This document shows, one piece after another, positions 15,887 through 25,189 of a stretch of 40,626 nucleotides of DNA. The notes beneath the pieces are model-generated. The model saw only the letters and a program-made list of their open reading frames with translations, did not search any database and was not told the DNA's origin. How positions within the stretch are numbered: position 1 is the stretch's first letter; each line of letters opens with the position of its first letter. Where the stretch lies: contig JAAEKY010000693.1 of assembly GCA_024227235.1 (NCBI GenBank), forward strand, positions 1 to 40,626. Reading direction: 5' to 3'. The DNA comes from Desulfobacteraceae bacterium (GTDB lineage: Bacteria; Desulfobacterota; Desulfobacteria; Desulfobacterales; Desulfobacteraceae). A program made the position numbers and the translations under genes.

Positions 15887-17611
15887 ATGGCTTCATTAAA
15901 CAACCTTCGTAAGGTTGGCAGAGAAGAACTCGATCAGCCGAAACTTGCTGTTATAATTTTTGAGAATAAAGGATTAAATACGTTTCGGTTTGTTAACGTC
16001 CTTAATTTAAGTGTCAAAGGTGTTTTAATTGAATCAGATATTAATTTTAAAAAAGAGTTTAAACTCAATCTTTTTATTAAAAATTATGAACTGAATCAAT
16101 GGGATACTTTTTCATGCCGGGCCGCATGGATCCAGGCTTCAGATGATGAGAAACGCTTCAGTATAGGGCTTGAATTTCTTTTCCATGTTGAAAATTCTTT
16201 GGATTCCGATATAGATAAACATGATGAAATTTCGCCAATAGACCTTGAGTATCTTTTAAACAACAAGTTGATCAAAAGTATTAAAGGCGAAGGAACCTGC
16301 TCCTTTTTAAACTGCTTGTCTCTCAAAACACTTAAAACTGGCACTCAATTCATTACAATAGGTGATAAAAGCGACCGTCTTTATATTATTCAAAAAGGGG
16401 TGTGCGCCCTTCAGATACGAAATCAAAAAAAAGAGGCTCAAACTTTTGCGCATAGAAGACAAGGCGATATTATAGGGGAAATGTCTCTTTTAGCTGGCGG
16501 CTTGCGCACTGCAAACGTCATTTCTGAATCTGATATGGTTCTTTGGGAACTGCCGAGAGATAAATTTGATATCGCTTGTAAAGCGCATCCTGATATCTGC
16601 AATTTTTTAACACAACTATTGACCAATAGAGTTGAAAATTCGATAGATATCGAAGTAAGAAACGTTGGCCGTTATAGGATGACCCATCGAATCGATAAGG
16701 GGAAAAACAGCTTTATTTGTAAAGGGAAACATAAAGGTCTTAACACATCGGTTGCCATTAAAATGATGAAACACAATCAAGCAATGGATCGCAAATTTAT
16801 ACAATACTTCCATAAAGAGAGTAAGCCTATTATTCAGTTAAATCATCCAAATATCGCACAGGTTTATGATATTGAGGAAGTCTACAGAACTATTTTTATT
16901 ATAATGGAGTATCTTGAAGGAGAGACTTTATCAGCCCTGCTTAACAGAAAAAAAGTATTACCGTATTCAAGAATTATAAGCTTTCTGGTCCAAATTTCCA
17001 AAGGGCTTTCCTATGCGCATGATCATGGGATCATCCATGAAGACATCACCCCTGGCAATATTTTTATTTTAGACAACGATACTATCAAAATTATAGGAAC
17101 CGGCCTTGCCTTCTCACAGAAAGAAGACTTTGCACAGATCCGTTCTTTTTATTACAGATCACCGGAAAAGATAAAAGGAGAAAAAGTAGCGTTTCCAACA
17201 GACATCTATAGCCTTGGCATTATGGCCTATGAAATGTTTACTGGACAAATGCCGTTTAAAGAGAATGATATAACAGCAATGATGAAAATGCACACTGATA
17301 TAGGCATCCCTGATCCATCTATTATAGTTCCTGATCTCCCAGCCTCCATAAAAAATTTCATTTTTAAAGCATGCGCCAAATCGCCAGAAAAAAGATACAA
17401 TTCCATGCATGAAATTAACAATGAATTGTTGTGCATTACTAAAGAACTGAAAATGAATTTAATTCAAAAAACTGATACTGAAAGTGAGGTGACTATTCTG
17501 CATATCTCACACCCAAAAAATCAGCGCCTGATCATAAATAGGTTTTTGGATGAATTCAGTCAGCGTGCTGAAGATCTGGATATTTCTATTAAGATTGCTG
17601 ACAAAACTTAA
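15887..17611 (+). CDS. PilZ - cyclic-nucleotide-binding - protein kinase-like (pseudokinase) protein
   Basis: A soluble 574-residue three-domain protein that looks like a second-messenger integrator. Residues about 10-110 resemble a PilZ domain (LNLSVKGVLIE, then FSIGLEFLF), though the N-terminal RxxxR of c-di-GMP binders is not clear. Residues about 135-245 are a cNMP-binding domain with GEMSLLAGGLRTANV, including the phosphate-binding Arg. Residues about 260-520 have a protein kinase fold: VAIK Lys292 is kept, but the catalytic loop reads HEDITPGN instead of HRDLKPxN, and the DFG motif is GTG (residues 404-406). Loss of the Mg-binding Asp and the catalytic-loop Lys suggests a pseudokinase. 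A frame start at 15872 exists, but its GGAG serves the ATG at 15887. Ligands and partners are unknown. Confidence 0.82.
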   Translation: MASLNNLRKVGREELDQPKLAVIIFENKGLNTFRFVNVLNLSVKGVLIESDINFKKEFKLNLFIKNYELNQWDTFSCRAAWIQASDDEKRFSIGLEFLFHVENSLDSDIDKHDEISPIDLEYLLNNKLIKSIKGEGTCSFLNCLSLKTLKTGTQFITIGDKSDRLYIIQKGVCALQIRNQKKEAQTFAHRRQGDIIGEMSLLAGGLRTANVISESDMVLWELPRDKFDIACKAHPDICNFLTQLLTNRVENSIDIEVRNVGRYRMTHRIDKGKNSFICKGKHKGLNTSVAIKMMKHNQAMDRKFIQYFHKESKPIIQLNHPNIAQVYDIEEVYRTIFIIMEYLEGETLSALLNRKKVLPYSRIISFLVQISKGLSYAHDHGIIHEDITPGNIFILDNDTIKIIGTGLAFSQKEDFAQIRSFYYRSPEKIKGEKVAFPTDIYSLGIMAYEMFTGQMPFKENDITAMMKMHTDIGIPDPSIIVPDLPASIKNFIFKACAKSPEKRYNSMHEINNELLCITKELKMNLIQKTDTESEVTILHISHPKNQRLIINRFLDEFSQRAEDLDISIKIADKT

Positions 17612-17683
17612 AATTATATGATTCATTAATCCTTGACTTGGAAAAAAATATATGATCTATCTGACAGTCAAAAGGAGATCCAG

Positions 17684-17761
17684 ATGAATTTTTGCATAAC
17701 AGACAGATTTTATTTCTATTTTAGGTATTTTTTTAATACCGGTCTGCCTGTACTGCGCTAA
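17684..17761 (+). CDS. Phe/Tyr-rich leader peptide of the DAHP synthase attenuator
   Basis: A 25-codon reading frame with AAAGGAG 7 nt ahead of its ATG. Codons 9-17 read F-Y-F-Y-F-R-Y-F-F, so eight of nine residues are Phe or Tyr. It ends 19 nt before a strong terminator hairpin and 100 nt before the DAHP synthase start. This is the classic layout of a transcription attenuation leader: ribosome stalling at Phe/Tyr codons when charged tRNA is scarce would favour an antiterminator. The peptide itself is probably without function. A weak promoter may lie at about 17633 (TTGACT). Confidence 0.88.
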   Translation: MNFCITDRFYFYFRYFFNTGLPVLR

Positions 17762-17815
17762 ATTTATTTTTTTTTACCAAAAAAGCCGCAGGCAGCAAAA
17801 GCCTGCGGCTTTTTT
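17744..17815 (+). terminator. Attenuator: antiterminator segment and rho-independent terminator before DAHP synthase
   Basis: The terminator stem is AAAAGCCGCAGGC (17781-17793) with GCCTGCGGCTTTT (17801-17813) and a 7-nt loop, followed by T. Upstream, CTGCCTG (17744-17750), inside the end of the leader peptide, is perfectly complementary to CAGGCAG (17789-17795) in the terminator's left arm, which would form the antiterminator. CAGACAGA (17700-17707) can pair with TCTGCCTG with one mismatch as the 1:2 hairpin. Confidence 0.85.
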
Positions 17816-17861
17816 GTTTTACCCTGCCGGCTTTTGAATAAACCTGCAAAGGAAAAAGGCC

Positions 17862-18899
17862 ATGACTCAGACTTATGATGTAAATGTAAAAGATTTCAAA
17901 CCGCTTATTTCACCGGTTGCGATCAAAGAAGTCCTTCCCATACCAGAAGACGCTTTAAAAACAGTTGTTGAAGGACGATGTGATATTGAAAACATTTTGC
18001 AAAAAAAAGATGACCGCCTTCTTTTAATTGTGGGACCTTGCTCTATCCATGACACTGATGCTGCCATCGAGTATGCAAAAAAATTGATGGCATTACGGAA
18101 TGAGGTTAAAGAAAAAATTAATTTGATTATGCGGGTTTATTTTGAGAAACCCAGAACAACTGTTGGATGGAAAGGGTTGATTAACGATCCATTCCTTGAC
18201 TCCTCTTATAACATGGACGAGGGGTTAAAAATTGCACGATCATTGTTAATTGAGATCAATAGTTTAGGGCTTCCTACTGCTACAGAAATTCTAGATCCCA
18301 TCACGCCACAGTATATTGCAGGACTTTTAACCTGGGTAGCTATTGGCGCAAGGACGACTGAATCTCAGACCCATCGCGAAATGGCAAGTGGTCTTTCCAT
18401 GCCAGTCGGATTTAAAAACAGTACAGATGGAAGTTTGGATGCAGCTATCAATGCCATGATGGCTGCGGGTGCTCCCCAGCATTTTCTTGGCATTGATCCT
18501 AATGGATATTCTTCAATAGTCAGCACCACCGGAAACCCATTTGGACATATCGTACTTCGAGGGGGCCCTCACCCGAATTATGATCCAATTTCCATTGAAA
18601 GAACTCAAAATTTGCTTAATCAAAAAAATCTCATGGATGCACTAATGATAGACTGTTCTCATGATAACTCAGGACAAAAGCACAAAGGACAATCTTTTGT
18701 ATTCAAAAGTGCTCTGGACCAACGGCTTGATGGAAACACAAGCATTATCGGGCTTATGCTTGAAAGCAACCTGTTTGAAGGTAACCAGAAATGTAGTGGG
18801 GATTGTAAAACGCTTAAATATGGCGTTTCTGTCACAGATGAATGTATGTCATGGGAAACCACTAAAGGTCTCATTAATTGTGCCTATGACAAACTATAA
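17862..18899 (+). CDS. aroF: 3-deoxy-7-phosphoheptulonate (DAHP) synthase, class I
   Basis: The enzyme condenses phosphoenolpyruvate and erythrose 4-phosphate, the first step of aromatic amino acid synthesis. The 345-residue protein is full length for the AroF/AroG/AroH family. Visible motifs are LLIVGPCSIHD near residue 53, MRVYFEKPRTTVGWKGLINDP, ARTTESQTHREMASGLSMPVGFKNSTDG, HIVLRGGPHPNY and the metal-binding DCSHDNSGQKH. Its upstream attenuator codes mostly for Phe and Tyr, so expression should respond to those two amino acids. Which E. coli isozyme it matches in feedback inhibition cannot be decided by eye; the symbol is given in the broad sense. AAAGG lies before the ATG. The next gene starts 12 nt after its stop. 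Confidence 0.95.
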   Translation: MTQTYDVNVKDFKPLISPVAIKEVLPIPEDALKTVVEGRCDIENILQKKDDRLLLIVGPCSIHDTDAAIEYAKKLMALRNEVKEKINLIMRVYFEKPRTTVGWKGLINDPFLDSSYNMDEGLKIARSLLIEINSLGLPTATEILDPITPQYIAGLLTWVAIGARTTESQTHREMASGLSMPVGFKNSTDGSLDAAINAMMAAGAPQHFLGIDPNGYSSIVSTTGNPFGHIVLRGGPHPNYDPISIERTQNLLNQKNLMDALMIDCSHDNSGQKHKGQSFVFKSALDQRLDGNTSIIGLMLESNLFEGNQKCSGDCKTLKYGVSVTDECMSWETTKGLINCAYDKL

Positions 18900-18911
18900 T
18901 AATGATAAAAT

Positions 18912-20093
18912 ATGACACTTAAATTATCTTCATTTGAAAAAAGAGTAAAGCGAAGGATTATGGGTCGAGAGCATATTTTTTTTGCTGCGTGCCCCCCTGG
19001 GCTAAAAAAAATCTGTTACAATGAAATGCGTGCATTTGATGTTCCCAAAGAAAATTTTAAGATCATACAAGGGGGCATTGAATTCAAAAGCAAACTGAAC
19101 ACCTGCATGCTATTTAATCTCCATTTAAGAAGCCCTTTACGAATTTTGATGCGGATCAGCCAGTTTAAAGCAGATTCATTTAAAAAACTTGAGAAAAAAA
19201 TATCTGCCATTGACTGGATACTTTATCTACCGAAAAATTGTTCTCTTTCATTTAGTGTTAAAACGCGAAAATCAAGATTATACCATTCTGATGCTATCGC
19301 GCAACGATGTGAAAAAATTATATCAGATCAATTAAATTCAAAGGATGGGGCCACCCATAACCACGAATCGCACCAGACCATTTATATAAGAGCTGAAAAT
19401 AATAATTTCACCGTTTCTCTGGATAGTTCAGGAAAACATCTATTTAAAAGAGGAATCAAAGAAAAAGTTTACAAAGCACCTTTAAGAGAAAATCTGGCCT
19501 TTGCCATGCTTTTTTGGACGGATTATTCGACAAATGATATCTTGATTGATCCCATGTCCGGGTCAGGCACGTTTTCTCTTGAAGCCACTATGATAAAGGC
19601 CAATATACCCCCCGGATTTTATCGTGCCTTTGCATTTGAACATTGGCCGAGTTTCAGTTCAAAAACATATGCGTATATTAAAAAACAAATTAACAAACAA
19701 ATGCGCCTTGTTTCAAAAGCCGATATTTTTGCATCAGATATCGACGATAAGGCACTGATAAACCTAAAACACAATATTTCGAATCATCACTTCAAGGAAT
19801 GGATAAATGTCTCAAAAAAAGATTTTTTTTCTATTAACCCATCTGAAATATCTCACGGAAAAAAGGGGATTGTGATGCTCAATCCTCCTTATGGGAAAAG
19901 ACTAGGAGAAAATAAAGAAACAAAGGCTTTTTACCGTGACATCGGTAAAAAGCTTACCGCTGATTTTAAAGGATGGCGGGTGGGAATTATTCTTCCATTC
20001 AGGGAGTGCAAGTCATATCTTGGACTAAAACTTGAGCTAAAACCAATTTATCATGGGGGGCTTGATATTTTTGCCGGCATCGGCAGGGTCTGA
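18912..20093 (+). CDS. THUMP-domain RNA guanine-N2 methyltransferase, RlmL/Trm14-like
   Basis: A 393-residue class I SAM-dependent RNA methyltransferase. The N-terminal REHIFFAACPPGLKKICYNEM and the following 100 residues match the ferredoxin-like/THUMP region that precedes such catalytic domains. The segment GKHLFKRGIKEKVYKAPLRENLAFAML leads into SAM motif I, DPMSGSGTFSLEA, near residue 217, and motif IV is MLNPPYGKRLG, the NPPY signature of exocyclic amino (m2G) methylation. It matches the N-terminal half of E. coli RlmL, which makes 23S m2G2445, but the exact target is not provable here. The start at 18912 has no good ribosome-binding site; ATG at 18960 is the alternative. It is probably cotranscribed with the DAHP synthase gene. 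Confidence 0.88.
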   Translation: MTLKLSSFEKRVKRRIMGREHIFFAACPPGLKKICYNEMRAFDVPKENFKIIQGGIEFKSKLNTCMLFNLHLRSPLRILMRISQFKADSFKKLEKKISAIDWILYLPKNCSLSFSVKTRKSRLYHSDAIAQRCEKIISDQLNSKDGATHNHESHQTIYIRAENNNFTVSLDSSGKHLFKRGIKEKVYKAPLRENLAFAMLFWTDYSTNDILIDPMSGSGTFSLEATMIKANIPPGFYRAFAFEHWPSFSSKTYAYIKKQINKQMRLVSKADIFASDIDDKALINLKHNISNHHFKEWINVSKKDFFSINPSEISHGKKGIVMLNPPYGKRLGENKETKAFYRDIGKKLTADFKGWRVGIILPFRECKSYLGLKLELKPIYHGGLDIFAGIGRV

Positions 20094-20133
20094 GCTACCA
20101 TTAACCCACCATAATCATTCACATTTTTATCGA

Positions 20134-20496
20134 CTAAGCCATCACTTCCATAGCTATAACATCTTCGATTGCTTGAATTTTCCCCAAATGTCTTGTCACC
20201 TTGAATTCAACATGATCATAGGCTAATTGACTTCTTTTTATCATTTCAGGAATATCCACAAGGATATGGCTGCCGCTGCCGATAAAAAACGGAAATATGA
20301 CAATCTCAATTACTCCCTTTTTCACCAGCTCATCAATTTTATTTTCAAGAAGAGGATCCGCAAATTGTAAAAAAGCATGGTCAACCCTATCAAATGTTTC
20401 TTTTATCTTTTTAGATACATTTTGGGTTAAGGAGGCTATTTCCAAATTTGATTCTTTTTTTCGGCTTCCGTGAGCTGCGATAATCAATGCTTTCAC
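20134..20496 (-). CDS. cbiX: Short CbiX/SirB-type sirohydrochlorin chelatase
   Basis: A 120-residue single-domain class II chelatase (CbiX-S size). It should insert cobalt, iron or nickel into sirohydrochlorin in the cytosol. The N-terminal metal-binding motif is LIIAAHGSRKKESN, with the conserved His, and the second conserved His is in FFIGSGSHILVDIP. Full-length CbiX and CbiK are about twice this size; the short form works as a homodimer. It could serve cobalamin (needed by HgcA), siroheme (needed by the small sulfite reductase downstream on the same strand) or coenzyme F430-like pathways. The metal cannot be read from sequence. No terminator is seen, and the upstream chemoreceptor gene ends 115 nt before its start. 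Confidence 0.9.
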   Translation of the reverse strand: MKALIIAAHGSRKKESNLEIASLTQNVSKKIKETFDRVDHAFLQFADPLLENKIDELVKKGVIEIVIFPFFIGSGSHILVDIPEMIKRSQLAYDHVEFKVTRHLGKIQAIEDVIAMEVMA

Positions 20497-20611
20497 TATT
20501 TCCTCCAGAACACTCTATTTAGTTGGTTCATCGCCAGTTTAGCTTCCTCCTCGCGCCTTGAATACGACAAAAACATCTGCTAATTTTGTGCAACTTATTT
20601 AATTCTCGTTC

Positions 20612-22486
20612 CTAAACTTTGAATATTGAAATTGCCCTTTTTAATTTTTTTGCAAGGTTTGCCAGTTCATCGGCCTGCAACTGGATATCTTCTATACCTT
20701 CAGCAGAGGCCTTTACTGACTCATTTGCCTTGCTCACATAACTTAAGACGCCTTCAATACCAGTTGTAGTAATATTTACATCTTTTTGTATCACATCAGA
20801 TTCATTTGAAGTGGTTTCGATATTTACTGCGACCTGCTGGACCGCATCAATATTTTCCTTTGCTTTGACATTTAAGTCTTTTGCACTTTCAGCCGTTGCG
20901 CTGATACTTGAGGAAATATCGTTGGTCACCGTTGTCTGTTCTTCTACTGATGAGGCAATGGAAAACATGATCTTATCTATGTCAGCAATCACTTTCACAA
21001 TAGACTGGATAACTACAACCGCCTTTTTTGTATGATCCTGCATTCCCAGAATTTTTGATCGAATAACGTTTGCCGATGTTTCGGTTTGATTGGCTAATTC
21101 CTTTACTTCATTGGCAACAACAAAAAAACCTTTTCCTGCTTCTCCAGCACCTGCAGCTTCAATAGCCGCATTTAAAGATAATAAATGAGTCTGGGATGCA
21201 ATTGTCTGGATAATTTCAATGATTTCACCGATCTCTGTTGCTGATTTACCCAATTGATTCATAATCACAGAAGTTTCTTCAGCCTGCTTTGATGCATTTT
21301 CTGTAACACTTGCACCTTTGCTTGAATTTTGAGCTGTTTCATTGAAGGATGCATACATTTGTTCGATGGCACATGCTGCAGATGTGGTGGATTTTGAAAC
21401 GGCATCAACCTTTTTACCCACCACAGATGTATTGTTTGAAACACTTTCGGTGAACCCGGCAATATTATCCAATTGCTTATTGATTGTATTTGTTGCAGAT
21501 AAAATGTTTTTCATATGATTGGAAAGCGCCTGAGTTTCTTGTGTTGCGCTTTCAGAATTGTTCGCCATTTCTTGTGAGGAATCTTGTAAATCATAGGTAA
21601 TATGCAGTAACCTCGAAGATGAGTCTGCAACAGTGCTTGAGGTTAAAATTAATTTTTTAATTAATTTACCAAAATCTCTTGCTCCGTTTCGTATGGAGTC
21701 GGCCATATTTCCAATTTCGTCATTGCTTTCATATTCAAGTTTAGCAGCCAGATTCCCTGCACCGATTTCTCTTGAAAAATCAGCTACTTGTTTTATAGGT
21801 TCTAGTAGTTTTCGTGTGATAACAATCGAAAACAAAATAAAACACACAGAAAAAAACAAACTAATACCCATTAAAGTCCATAATCCTTTTTGAACTTTTT
21901 TATTCAAAAGCCTTTCTTTTTCAAGAGCGATATCCTTAATATCATCCGTATAAATACCGGTTCCGATAATCCAGCCCCATTTTGGAATTTTTCGAAAATA
22001 GGTGAGTTTTTCTCCTATCTCCCCTTTTAAGTTCGATTTCTCCCACTCGTATCGAATAAACCCTTGTTTCTCAGTCTTTGATCTCTCAATAATTTCTTTT
22101 ATAATAAATTTCCCATCAGGGGATTGAAGGTTCATCTGGATAGCACCCACCATTTCTGGCTTTTCAGGATAAACCAGGAACCGGCCTTGTTTATCAATGA
22201 CAAAAAAATAATTTGCTTTCTGTTTGCCAAACCGCATGGCAGAGATGGCTTTAGTCGCATAATTATGAAAATTTGTGGTTTCTAAAACAGCAGAAGCATT
22301 ATCTGTTAGCTCAACCAGTTTTTCTTTTCTTTCTTCCTGAATAATACGGTTGAGCTCATCTTTATTGGTTCTTTTCATTTCTGATAAAAAAAAGAGTGCG
22401 CTTAAAAAAACAATCAGGAGAGTTGATAATATTGCGGTTAAAACAAGTATACTAATTTTTGTTGCAATACCATATTGAGTGCTCAA
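20612..22486 (-). CDS. Methyl-accepting chemotaxis protein with Cache sensor
   Basis: A 624-residue inner-membrane chemoreceptor. A first membrane helix is at about 12-33. A periplasmic single-Cache-type domain spans about 36-195 ([25 protein letters not shown] and [17 protein letters not shown] are typical). A second membrane helix is at about 200-222, and HAMP lies at about 222-275. The long cytoplasmic coiled coil has the signalling tip [34 protein letters not shown]; the usual EAARAGE reads EAAGAGE here. There is no C-terminal CheR-tethering pentapeptide; the protein ends AISIFKV. Such Cache domains often bind small organic acids, but the ligand is unknown. No che genes are next to it. 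Confidence 0.93.
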   Translation of the reverse strand: MSTQYGIATKISILVLTAILSTLLIVFLSALFFLSEMKRTNKDELNRIIQEERKEKLVELTDNASAVLETTNFHNYATKAISAMRFGKQKANYFFVIDKQGRFLVYPEKPEMVGAIQMNLQSPDGKFIIKEIIERSKTEKQGFIRYEWEKSNLKGEIGEKLTYFRKIPKWGWIIGTGIYTDDIKDIALEKERLLNKKVQKGLWTLMGISLFFSVCFILFSIVITRKLLEPIKQVADFSREIGAGNLAAKLEYESNDEIGNMADSIRNGARDFGKLIKKLILTSSTVADSSSRLLHITYDLQDSSQEMANNSESATQETQALSNHMKNILSATNTINKQLDNIAGFTESVSNNTSVVGKKVDAVSKSTTSAACAIEQMYASFNETAQNSSKGASVTENASKQAEETSVIMNQLGKSATEIGEIIEIIQTIASQTHLLSLNAAIEAAGAGEAGKGFFVVANEVKELANQTETSANVIRSKILGMQDHTKKAVVVIQSIVKVIADIDKIMFSIASSVEEQTTVTNDISSSISATAESAKDLNVKAKENIDAVQQVAVNIETTSNESDVIQKDVNITTTGIEGVLSYVSKANESVKASAEGIEDIQLQADELANLAKKLKRAISIFKV

Positions 22487-22603
22487 TGTTTTCTCCTTTT
22501 GCTGTTTAATACATACAAAAAAGACTTAAGATTATATAAAAAACTGAGAAATAATTTACAAACTTTTTTCTTTTTCCATATAAACAATGAGCAATGATTA
22601 AAG

Positions 22604-23269
22604 TCAATTGATTTTTAGATCTGATTTTATTGTATCAAGTCCTATTCTTTCTATCATTCTGCCCATACGTTCGCGTTTTGAATGTTCTTTATAATAATCG
22701 ATCACCTTTGACACCATTGCTATGGCATCGTTGGAAGAAAGGTCTTCTACTAGAGTATCAGCAAGTCTCGGTCTTGCAGACCCATTGCCACCAATCTGGA
22801 GGGTCCATCCATTCTTTGTTCCATAAAGGGAAATGTCTTTTATACAATTTTCAGCACACTGGATTTTACAACCGCTTACGCCCATTTTCATTTTACTGGG
22901 AAGAATCATTCCATGATAAGTTTCATCCAATTTCATTCCCATTTTCAGACTATCTTGACTTCCTAACCGGCAATAGGTTGTCCCCGGACACACTTTAATA
23001 CTCCTTACGCATAGACCTGTGGCATGACCTGCATCCATACCCAGATCGTTCCAGATCCCATCCACCTGCTCTTCTTTAATACCAATAAGAGCAATCCTTG
23101 CCGCACTTGTTATCTTTAAATCCGGGATACCATACTTTATAGCCACATCTGCCAGTGTTTTCAGTTGTTCAGGGTTTACAAGGCCGCATGGAGTATGAGG
23201 GGCAATGGCGTAAGTTAAATTTTCTTTACCTTTTTGGCGAATAACACCTTTTTCACCGTCTTTCAGCAT
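22604..23269 (-). CDS. Small assimilatory-type siroheme sulfite/nitrite reductase
   Basis: A 221-residue reductase that fits the low-molecular-weight siroheme [4Fe-4S] sulfite reductases known from sulfate reducers and methanogens. The N-terminal half holds a ferredoxin-like lobe (TPCGLVNPEQLKTLADVAIKYG). Cluster/siroheme ligands are VCPGTTYC (C-x5-C) and SGCKIQC (C-x3-C), with an extra ENC nearby. Large dissimilatory (DsrAB) and assimilatory CysI proteins are about twice as long or more. The physiological substrate in this subgroup is not settled. The gene is monocistronic or leads into the chemoreceptor gene 117 nt downstream. Its ATG has GGAGT before it. Confidence 0.9.
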   Translation of the reverse strand: MLKDGEKGVIRQKGKENLTYAIAPHTPCGLVNPEQLKTLADVAIKYGIPDLKITSAARIALIGIKEEQVDGIWNDLGMDAGHATGLCVRSIKVCPGTTYCRLGSQDSLKMGMKLDETYHGMILPSKMKMGVSGCKIQCAENCIKDISLYGTKNGWTLQIGGNGSARPRLADTLVEDLSSNDAIAMVSKVIDYYKEHSKRERMGRMIERIGLDTIKSDLKIN

Positions 23270-23501
23270 ATATTAACTCCTGTTTTCTTTATAATTTATT
23301 AAAATAATGATAGATACAATCGTGCACTCAATTTAATCTTATAAAAAGAATCAATAACTACCTGTGAGTATTTTTTAATATCCACTTTTAATTATGTCAA
23401 GAAAATCAAGGAATTTGCAAATATCCCATCAAATATAGTATGAATAATTTTTAAAAAAGATAACATCAAAAACAAATCCACAGGTTCTGGAAAATATTAA
23501 T

Positions 23502-24047
23502 ATGACATTTGATCCTTTTGAAAATAGGCTTTGCAGAGATATCAGAAACACCTTAGGCGCAGGATTCATCAAAGCAATTCAGGCAAACAATATTAAATCT
23601 TTCTATTCAACAATCAAACCGTATCAATTAAAAAAAACAAAAAATCATATAAACTCCTATGTTCACCACCGAATCAATTGTTTGAAAAATACTTTCGATC
23701 TAATGACCCGTCATCATATTCAGCCAGATGACTTTTTCTCAATTTCTATAGTTCTTTGGAACTTTGAATTATTTTTTGAATTTCATGAATGGATGGAAAA
23801 AAAATGGTTAACCGCTCATGGAAACAACAAGAAAGCCTTTCAAGCGTTAATCCTCTCAGCCATTGTATACGAACAGCTTCTGTATGGGAGAATAATCCCT
23901 GCAAAAAAGGTTGCTGCCAAAGCACTGATGCTTTTTGACCAATACAAAAGCCATGTTCCAAAACCCTTTAATGCTGATCTATTAATATCGAAATTAACCG
24001 AACTTGATGCTCCCGCCCCGAAATTTGATGTACCCTGTAGTTTCTAA
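23502..24047 (+). CDS. DUF309-like protein
   Basis: A 181-residue predicted soluble protein. The C-terminal half (about 85-160) has the DUF309 pattern: FFEFHEWMEKKW, with the conserved HExxE-like His/Glu set, then KKAFQALILSAIVYEQLLYGR and AAKKVAAKALMLFD. DUF309 proteins are small all-helical proteins of unknown role. The N-terminal 80 residues are not familiar. No clear ribosome-binding site lies before the ATG at 23502. The gene stands alone, is divergent from the sulfite reductase, and its stop overlaps the stop of the CoA-transferase gene by 4 nt on the opposite strand. Confidence 0.7.
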   Translation: MTFDPFENRLCRDIRNTLGAGFIKAIQANNIKSFYSTIKPYQLKKTKNHINSYVHHRINCLKNTFDLMTRHHIQPDDFFSISIVLWNFELFFEFHEWMEKKWLTAHGNNKKAFQALILSAIVYEQLLYGRIIPAKKVAAKALMLFDQYKSHVPKPFNADLLISKLTELDAPAPKFDVPCSF

Positions 24048-25189
24048 ATAACCTCTTCTGCTATAAAATTATTTATTTCCCCCTGTGAATAGCCAAGATT
24101 TTCAAGTACTGAGGTTGTATTTTCTCCAAAATCGACCGCTTTTTTCCGAATGGACCCCGGCGTTTTGCTAAGCTTTATAGGCACACAGATAGTCGATGGG
24201 TCATCACTATTATTTTTTGAGTTATCAATCACGCCTCTCTCTTTGAAAAGAGGATCTTTTAAAACCTCCTCATAATTTTGAACCCGAGAATAGCAAACAT
24301 CCAGACCAGACAACTCTGCATCCCATTGGGCCAGAGTTTTTTGTTTAAATAGATGTCTCATATAATCAATGATTTCTTTGCGGTAATCCGGATCAAACTG
24401 CAAAGAGATATATTCGGGAACTTGAAAATATATACAAAGCTTTTCCCAGAATCGGTTTTCCAGAGCACCTATGGAAAGATATCTTCCATCAGCTGTTTCA
24501 TAGGTATTGTAACACGCATACCGGTGAGAAAGAATCCAATTGCTACGCCCTGGGGGATGACCGACCTTATCCTTATAAGTTTTAGCCGTTGTCAAAAACC
24601 CAACCAGCCCATCTGTCATAGAAATATCAATATACTGACCTTCACCAGTTTTATTCCGAGCATGCAGGGCCATAAGAATGCCTATTACTGCGTTCATAGA
24701 TCCTCCCGCTATATCGGCAATCTGTACTCCGGGAATGACGGGCGGGCCTTGGACTTCTCCTATAAGATCAAGAACCCCCGCACGACTTAAGTAGTTAATA
24801 TCATGCCCGGGTTCTTGGCTTAAAGGTCCGTCCTGACCATAACCTGTTATAGAACAATAGATAATTTTGGGATTGATGTTATAAAGGGTTTTATAATCAA
24901 TTTTAAGCTTCTGAGCAATACCGGGTCGGAACCCTTCCAAAAAGACATCTGCATCTTTGACCATATTATAAAAAACTTCCCTGCCCTTTTGTTTTTTAAG
25001 ATTCAAGGTCATGTGTTCTTTGTTTCTGTAAAGCGATTTAAAAAAACTTTTATCTGCTTTAAAGCGTTTGTCTTCTATGGCAGTCACATGAGCGCCGTGA
25101 TCTGCCAAAATCATTGAACAATATGGACCGGGTAACAATCGTGAAAGATCCAACACCTTTATTCCTGATAATGCGCCTGAGCTTTGCAT
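24044..25189 (-). CDS. Family III CoA-transferase / alpha-methylacyl-CoA racemase-like
   Basis: A 381-residue cytosolic member of the CaiB/BaiF family. GIKVLDLSRLLPGPYCSMILADHGAHVTAIE is the usual N-terminus. GHDINYLSRAG, IADIAGGSMNAVIGILMAL and GALENRFWEKLC line up with the His, Asp and Glu of alpha-methylacyl-CoA racemases, which favours a racemase acting on 2-methyl-branched acyl-CoA over a true CoA-transferase. In a degradative anaerobe it could handle branched or aromatic-derived acyl-CoAs. The gene is divergent from a TetR regulator across a region carrying palindromic sites, so it is the likely target of that regulator. Its ATG lies close behind an AGGAGG. Confidence 0.88.
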   Translation of the reverse strand: MQSSGALSGIKVLDLSRLLPGPYCSMILADHGAHVTAIEDKRFKADKSFFKSLYRNKEHMTLNLKKQKGREVFYNMVKDADVFLEGFRPGIAQKLKIDYKTLYNINPKIIYCSITGYGQDGPLSQEPGHDINYLSRAGVLDLIGEVQGPPVIPGVQIADIAGGSMNAVIGILMALHARNKTGEGQYIDISMTDGLVGFLTTAKTYKDKVGHPPGRSNWILSHRYACYNTYETADGRYLSIGALENRFWEKLCIYFQVPEYISLQFDPDYRKEIIDYMRHLFKQKTLAQWDAELSGLDVCYSRVQNYEEVLKDPLFKERGVIDNSKNNSDDPSTICVPIKLSKTPGSIRKKAVDFGENTTSVLENLGYSQGEINNFIAEEVI

